A DNA stretch of 64,000 nt from an uncultured Pelagibacteraceae bacterium (lineage in GTDB: Bacteria; Pseudomonadota; Alphaproteobacteria; Pelagibacterales; Pelagibacteraceae): assembly GCA_902592265.1 (NCBI GenBank), contig CACJDV010000001.1, positions 62,001-126,000 on the forward strand, read 5' to 3'. How positions within the stretch are numbered: position 1 is the first letter of the stretch; each line of letters opens with the position of its first letter. The notes beneath the pieces are model-generated. The model made no database searches. It saw only the letters and a program-made list of their open reading frames with translations, and had not been told where the DNA came from. Of this stretch, positions 61,260-64,000 are shown piece by piece. A program made the position numbers and the translations under genes.

Positions 61260-61769
61260 ATGAATATCAAAAAAATTTTTCTGACCCTATTTATTTTAAT
61301 TTTGCCTTCAAAGCTCTTTGGGGACACAACAGTTGATAACAGCAATCATCAATTAAATTTATTTATTGGAAATTTTGATTTTAGTGATCACAAACAAAAA
61401 GCAACGTTGTTAGGATTTCAACATCAAGATGAAAATTTAAATAAAAAAACATTTTTAGGAAATGTTTCTCCGATTACAGGAGGTTTTGTAACAGCAAATT
61501 CAGCAGCATATATTTATACTGGTGTTGAATGGAATGTAGATATGGGTTCCTTTTATTTCACTCCAAGTTTTGCTCCAGGACTTTACCATGAGGGAGATGG
61601 AAAGGATTTGGGTCATGTTCTTGAATTTAAATCAGAGGTACAATTATCTTACAAAGCCTCTGATACAACAAATTTTGCAGTATCATACAATCATGTGTCT
61701 AATGCTAGTTTAGGGAATAAAAATCCTGGGGCAAATAGTTATATGTTTAATTTCCTCAAAAAGTTTTAA
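61260..61769 (+). CDS. Acyloxyacyl hydrolase / PagL-like lipid A 3-O-deacylase family protein
   Basis: A 169-residue outer-membrane beta-barrel protein with a signal peptide (KKIFLTLFILILPSKLFG). SFAPGLYHEGDGKDLGHVLEFKSEVQLSYK and the catalytic-type motif SYNHVSNASLGNKNPGANS match the PagL/acyloxyacyl hydrolase family, whose His and Ser (H-x-S) remove acyl chains from lipid A or similar lipids. It is separated from ccmH by 15 bp and from the downstream dehydrogenase by 8 bp. Confidence 0.85.
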   Translation: MNIKKIFLTLFILILPSKLFGDTTVDNSNHQLNLFIGNFDFSDHKQKATLLGFQHQDENLNKKTFLGNVSPITGGFVTANSAAYIYTGVEWNVDMGSFYFTPSFAPGLYHEGDGKDLGHVLEFKSEVQLSYKASDTTNFAVSYNHVSNASLGNKNPGANSYMFNFLKKF

Positions 61770-61777
61770 GGAAGATT

Positions 61778-62929
61778 ATGAATTTAAAGGATTGCCATAA
61801 TTTTAGTGACTTTAGAAAATTAGCTAAAAAAAAGCTACCATCACCAATCTTCCATTATATTGATGGAGCAGCAGATGATGAAATTACATATGCTAGAAAT
61901 ACTAGTGCATTTGACGATGTTGACTTAGTTCCAAATGTTTTGCGAGGAGTTGAAGAAGTTGATTTGTCCACTACGATATTTGGAAAAAAATTAGATTTAC
62001 CTTTTTACTTATCACCGACTGCCTTACAAAGACTTTTTCATTATGATGGAGAAAGAGCAGTTGGAAAAGCAGCAAAAAAATTCAATACAATGTTTGGTGT
62101 TTCTGCTTTAGCTACAGTTAGCGTTGAGGAAATTTCTTCAATGGTTGATACACCGAAGATGTTTCAATTTTATTTTCATAAAGATAGAGGTTTAAACGAC
62201 TCTTGTTTGGAAAGAGCTAAAGCTGCAAAATTTGATGTAATGGCATTAACTGTTGATACAATAACTGGTGGAAACCGTGAAAGAGATTTGAGAACTGGTT
62301 TTACGTCTCCCCCAAAATTAACTCTAGCAAGTTTATTTAGTTTTGCTACTAAACCGATGTGGGGAATTAATTATTTAACAAAAGGCAAGTTTGAATTACC
62401 TCATTTACAAGATTTTGTGAAAGAAGGTACCGATGTTAACTCATCAATTGGAAATTATTTTTCAACTATGTTGGATCAATCTATGAATTGGAAAGACGCT
62501 GAAAATCTTTGTTCTAAATGGGGAGGTCATTTCGCTCTCAAAGGAGTTATGAGTGTAGAAGATGCAAAAAGAGCAGTAGACATAGGTTGCACAGGTATAA
62601 TGGTATCAAATCATGGTGGAAGACAGTTAGATGGGTCTAGAGCGCCTTTTGATCAACTTGCGGAAATTGTTGATGCAGTTGGTGATAAGCTTGATGTAAT
62701 TTGTGAAGGTGGAATTCACAGAGGAACTCATATGTTAAAAGCTTTATCGTTAGGTGCAAAAGCATGTTCAGGTGGTAGACTTTATCTTTATGCTTTAGCA
62801 GCTGCTGGCCAAGCTGGAGTTGAGAGAGCATTAGAAAAGTATAGAACTGAATTAGAACGTGACATGAAACTTATGGGCTGTACAAAAATAAGTGATTTAA
62901 ATAGAAGTAATTTAAGATTCAGAAGATAG
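61778..62929 (+). CDS. FMN-dependent alpha-hydroxy-acid dehydrogenase (LldD-like), copy 1
   Basis: A 383-residue TIM-barrel enzyme of the L-lactate/glycolate/mandelate oxidising family. PSPIFHYIDGAADDE, FFHKD (as MFQFYFHKDR), and SNHGGRQLDGSRAPFDQL give the substrate and catalytic His/Arg. The phosphate-binding motif, usually LDGGVRRGTD, reads CEGGIHRGTH, changing the conserved Asp and first Arg. Substrate unknown; L-lactate, glycolate or another 2-hydroxy acid is possible. It is followed immediately by a paralogous gene. Confidence 0.88.
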   Translation: MNLKDCHNFSDFRKLAKKKLPSPIFHYIDGAADDEITYARNTSAFDDVDLVPNVLRGVEEVDLSTTIFGKKLDLPFYLSPTALQRLFHYDGERAVGKAAKKFNTMFGVSALATVSVEEISSMVDTPKMFQFYFHKDRGLNDSCLERAKAAKFDVMALTVDTITGGNRERDLRTGFTSPPKLTLASLFSFATKPMWGINYLTKGKFELPHLQDFVKEGTDVNSSIGNYFSTMLDQSMNWKDAENLCSKWGGHFALKGVMSVEDAKRAVDIGCTGIMVSNHGGRQLDGSRAPFDQLAEIVDAVGDKLDVICEGGIHRGTHMLKALSLGAKACSGGRLYLYALAAAGQAGVERALEKYRTELERDMKLMGCTKISDLNRSNLRFRR

Positions 62930-64000
62930 TGAATTTAAAAGATTGCTATAATTTTAACGATTTTAGAAATCTTGCAAAAAAAAAATTACCTTCACCAATT
63001 TTTCATTACATTGATGGTGGTGCTGATGATGAGACGACTTTAAAAAGAAATACCGAAGCTTTTAATCAATGTGATTTAGTTCCAAACATCCTAGCGAGTG
63101 TAGGAAAGCCAGATCTATCAACCACAATATTTGGAAAAAAAATTGATATGCCAATTTTTTTATCTCCTTGTGCAATGCAGAGATTATACCACCATGAAGG
63201 AGACAAGGCTTCAGCTAGAGCAGCTGAAAAGTTTGGAACTTTTTATAGCATGTCAACAATGGCAAATAATACTATAGAGGAGATCTCAAATATCTCAGGT
63301 GGACCAAAATTGTTTCAACTTTATGTCCATAAAGACCAATCAATAACAGACGATTTAATTGATAGGTGTAAAAGATCTGGGTTTAATGGAATGTGCTTAA
63401 CTGTTGACACATTAGTAGCAGGAAACAGAGAAAGAGACCATAGAACTGGATTTACAACACCACCGAAATTAACTCTGCAAAGTTTAATGAGTTTTGCAAC
63501 GCATCCTAGTTGGGTTTTCAATTATCTAACACACGGTAAATTTAAACTGGCTAACGTGGCATCAAAAACTGACAAAGGAACCAATATCGCTAAATCTGTT
63601 ATAGAATATATTAATGAGCAATATGATCCTTCAATGAATTGGAAAGATGCAGAATATTGTATAAAAAAATGGAATGGTCCTTTTGCATTAAAAGGAGTTA
63701 TGAGTGTTGAAGATGCAAAAAGAGCGATTGATATTGGTTGCACCGCAATTATGATTTCAAATCATGGAGGTCGCCAATTAGATGGCTCTCGTTCACCTTT
63801 TGATCAAATAAAAGCAATTTCAGATGCAGTAGGAGACAAACTAGAAATAATCTTAGATGGTGGAGTGAGAAGAGGGACCCATGTTCTAAAAGCCTTAGCA
63901 TCTGGTGCAAAAGCTTGTAGTTTTGGAAAAATGTTTCTGTTCTCTTTAGCCGCAGGAGGTCAGAAAGGTGTTGAGCATTTACTTAAAAATATTCATGATG
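62929..64000 (+). CDS. FMN-dependent alpha-hydroxy-acid dehydrogenase, copy 2 (GTG start, runs off the window)
   Basis: A second gene, not in the ORF track because it reaches the edge, starts with GTG overlapping the copy-1 stop (TAGTG) and stays open for 357 codons. It begins VNLKDCYNFNDFRNLAKK, close to copy 1, and keeps PSPIFHYIDGGADDE, LFQLYVHKDQ, SNHGGRQLDGSRSPFD and LDGGVRRGTHVLKAL, so here the usual motif is intact. Later GKMFLF replaces the common GRPxxY. It is clearly a tandem duplicate with divergence between the copies. The C-terminal about 25 residues are missing from the window. Confidence 0.88.
   Translation, partial: MNLKDCYNFNDFRNLAKKKLPSPIFHYIDGGADDETTLKRNTEAFNQCDLVPNILASVGKPDLSTTIFGKKIDMPIFLSPCAMQRLYHHEGDKASARAAEKFGTFYSMSTMANNTIEEISNISGGPKLFQLYVHKDQSITDDLIDRCKRSGFNGMCLTVDTLVAGNRERDHRTGFTTPPKLTLQSLMSFATHPSWVFNYLTHGKFKLANVASKTDKGTNIAKSVIEYINEQYDPSMNWKDAEYCIKKWNGPFALKGVMSVEDAKRAIDIGCTAIMISNHGGRQLDGSRSPFDQIKAISDAVGDKLEIILDGGVRRGTHVLKALASGAKACSFGKMFLFSLAAGGQKGVEHLLKNIHD

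Noticed and set aside
63321-63743. Minus-strand ORFs near the right edge
   Set aside because: They are shadows of the plus-strand copy-2 hydroxy-acid dehydrogenase, which is open through the window edge and carries the conserved motifs.
1-64000. CRISPR arrays, insertion sequences, integrases, rRNA genes, prophage
   Set aside because: No regularly spaced repeats, transposase or integrase motifs, terminal inverted repeats or rRNA sequence were seen on either strand.

Overview
The window looks like a SAR11 (Candidatus Pelagibacter-type) alphaproteobacterial chromosome segment. It is extremely AT-rich, genes abut or overlap by 1-23 bases, there are no mobile elements, and no intergenic gap exceeds 300 bases. 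Gene order is typically alphaproteobacterial (hemE / DUF299 / maf / aroE / coaE / dnaQ, secB, fxsA, Tim44, Smr, hslUV, his genes). This assignment comes from family recognition and synteny memory; no database search was run.

Region 1 (1-10.8 kb) is probably the replication-origin neighbourhood. Leftward genes rho (cut by the window edge), hemJ, hemH and hemE face rightward ppsR-maf-aroE-coaE-dnaQ across a 282-bp AT-rich gap with a perfect DnaA-box consensus and several one-mismatch copies. secB-fxsA, a Tim44-like protein, an Smr protein and the HslUV protease follow. Region 2 (10.8-18.7 kb) holds a histidine operon (hisB-hisH-hisA-hisF-hisE) containing two extra genes, an FkbM methyltransferase and an unlisted 29-residue membrane peptide. 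A malyl-CoA lyase/malate thiokinase module (mcl-mtkA-mtkB) then links malate to acetyl-CoA and glyoxylate, followed by HIT and GNAT genes. Region 3 (18.7-28.7 kb) has LolA, FtsK, a UbiH-like monooxygenase, a LON-domain protein, a sulfotransferase, tRNA-Gly(GCC), pterin carbinolamine dehydratase, and purH-heparinase-rpe.

Region 4 (28.7-41.8 kb) has an acetate-type symporter with its small DUF4212 partner, an acetyl-CoA synthetase with a very lysine-rich N-terminal tail, EVE and SGNH-like proteins, tsaD, hemC-hemD, MscS, YggT, folD, small membrane proteins and an EamA exporter. Region 5 (41.9-52 kb) is the most accessory-looking stretch. It has a PQQ-type sugar dehydrogenase, a monooxygenase-like protein, an SDR, a PhrB-like cryptochrome/photolyase with DUF2256 and DUF4174-like partners, FG-GAP/ASPIC and fasciclin exported proteins, a cysteine-rich secreted protein, a class-I amidotransferase, a tiny ArfA-like ribosome-rescue candidate, and a second photolyase-like protein that appears circularly permuted. 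Region 6 (52-64 kb) has argG, an IalB-like protein, an aldo/keto reductase, BI-1, DUF2794, YciB, HspQ, a cytochrome c maturation operon (ccmCDEFGH) preceded by a possible RNA switch, a PagL-like deacylase and a tandem pair of FMN-dependent 2-hydroxy-acid dehydrogenases, the second cut by the window edge.

Themes are heme and cytochrome supply (hemJ, H, E, C, D; ccm), C2/C3 carbon use (acetate uptake and activation, malyl-CoA cleavage, 2-hydroxy-acid oxidation), light-dependent functions, and envelope maintenance. Genes missed by the ORF track but supported here are rho (partial), the 29-aa his-operon peptide, DUF2256, the ArfA-like ORF, the second 2-hydroxy-acid dehydrogenase and tRNA-Gly.
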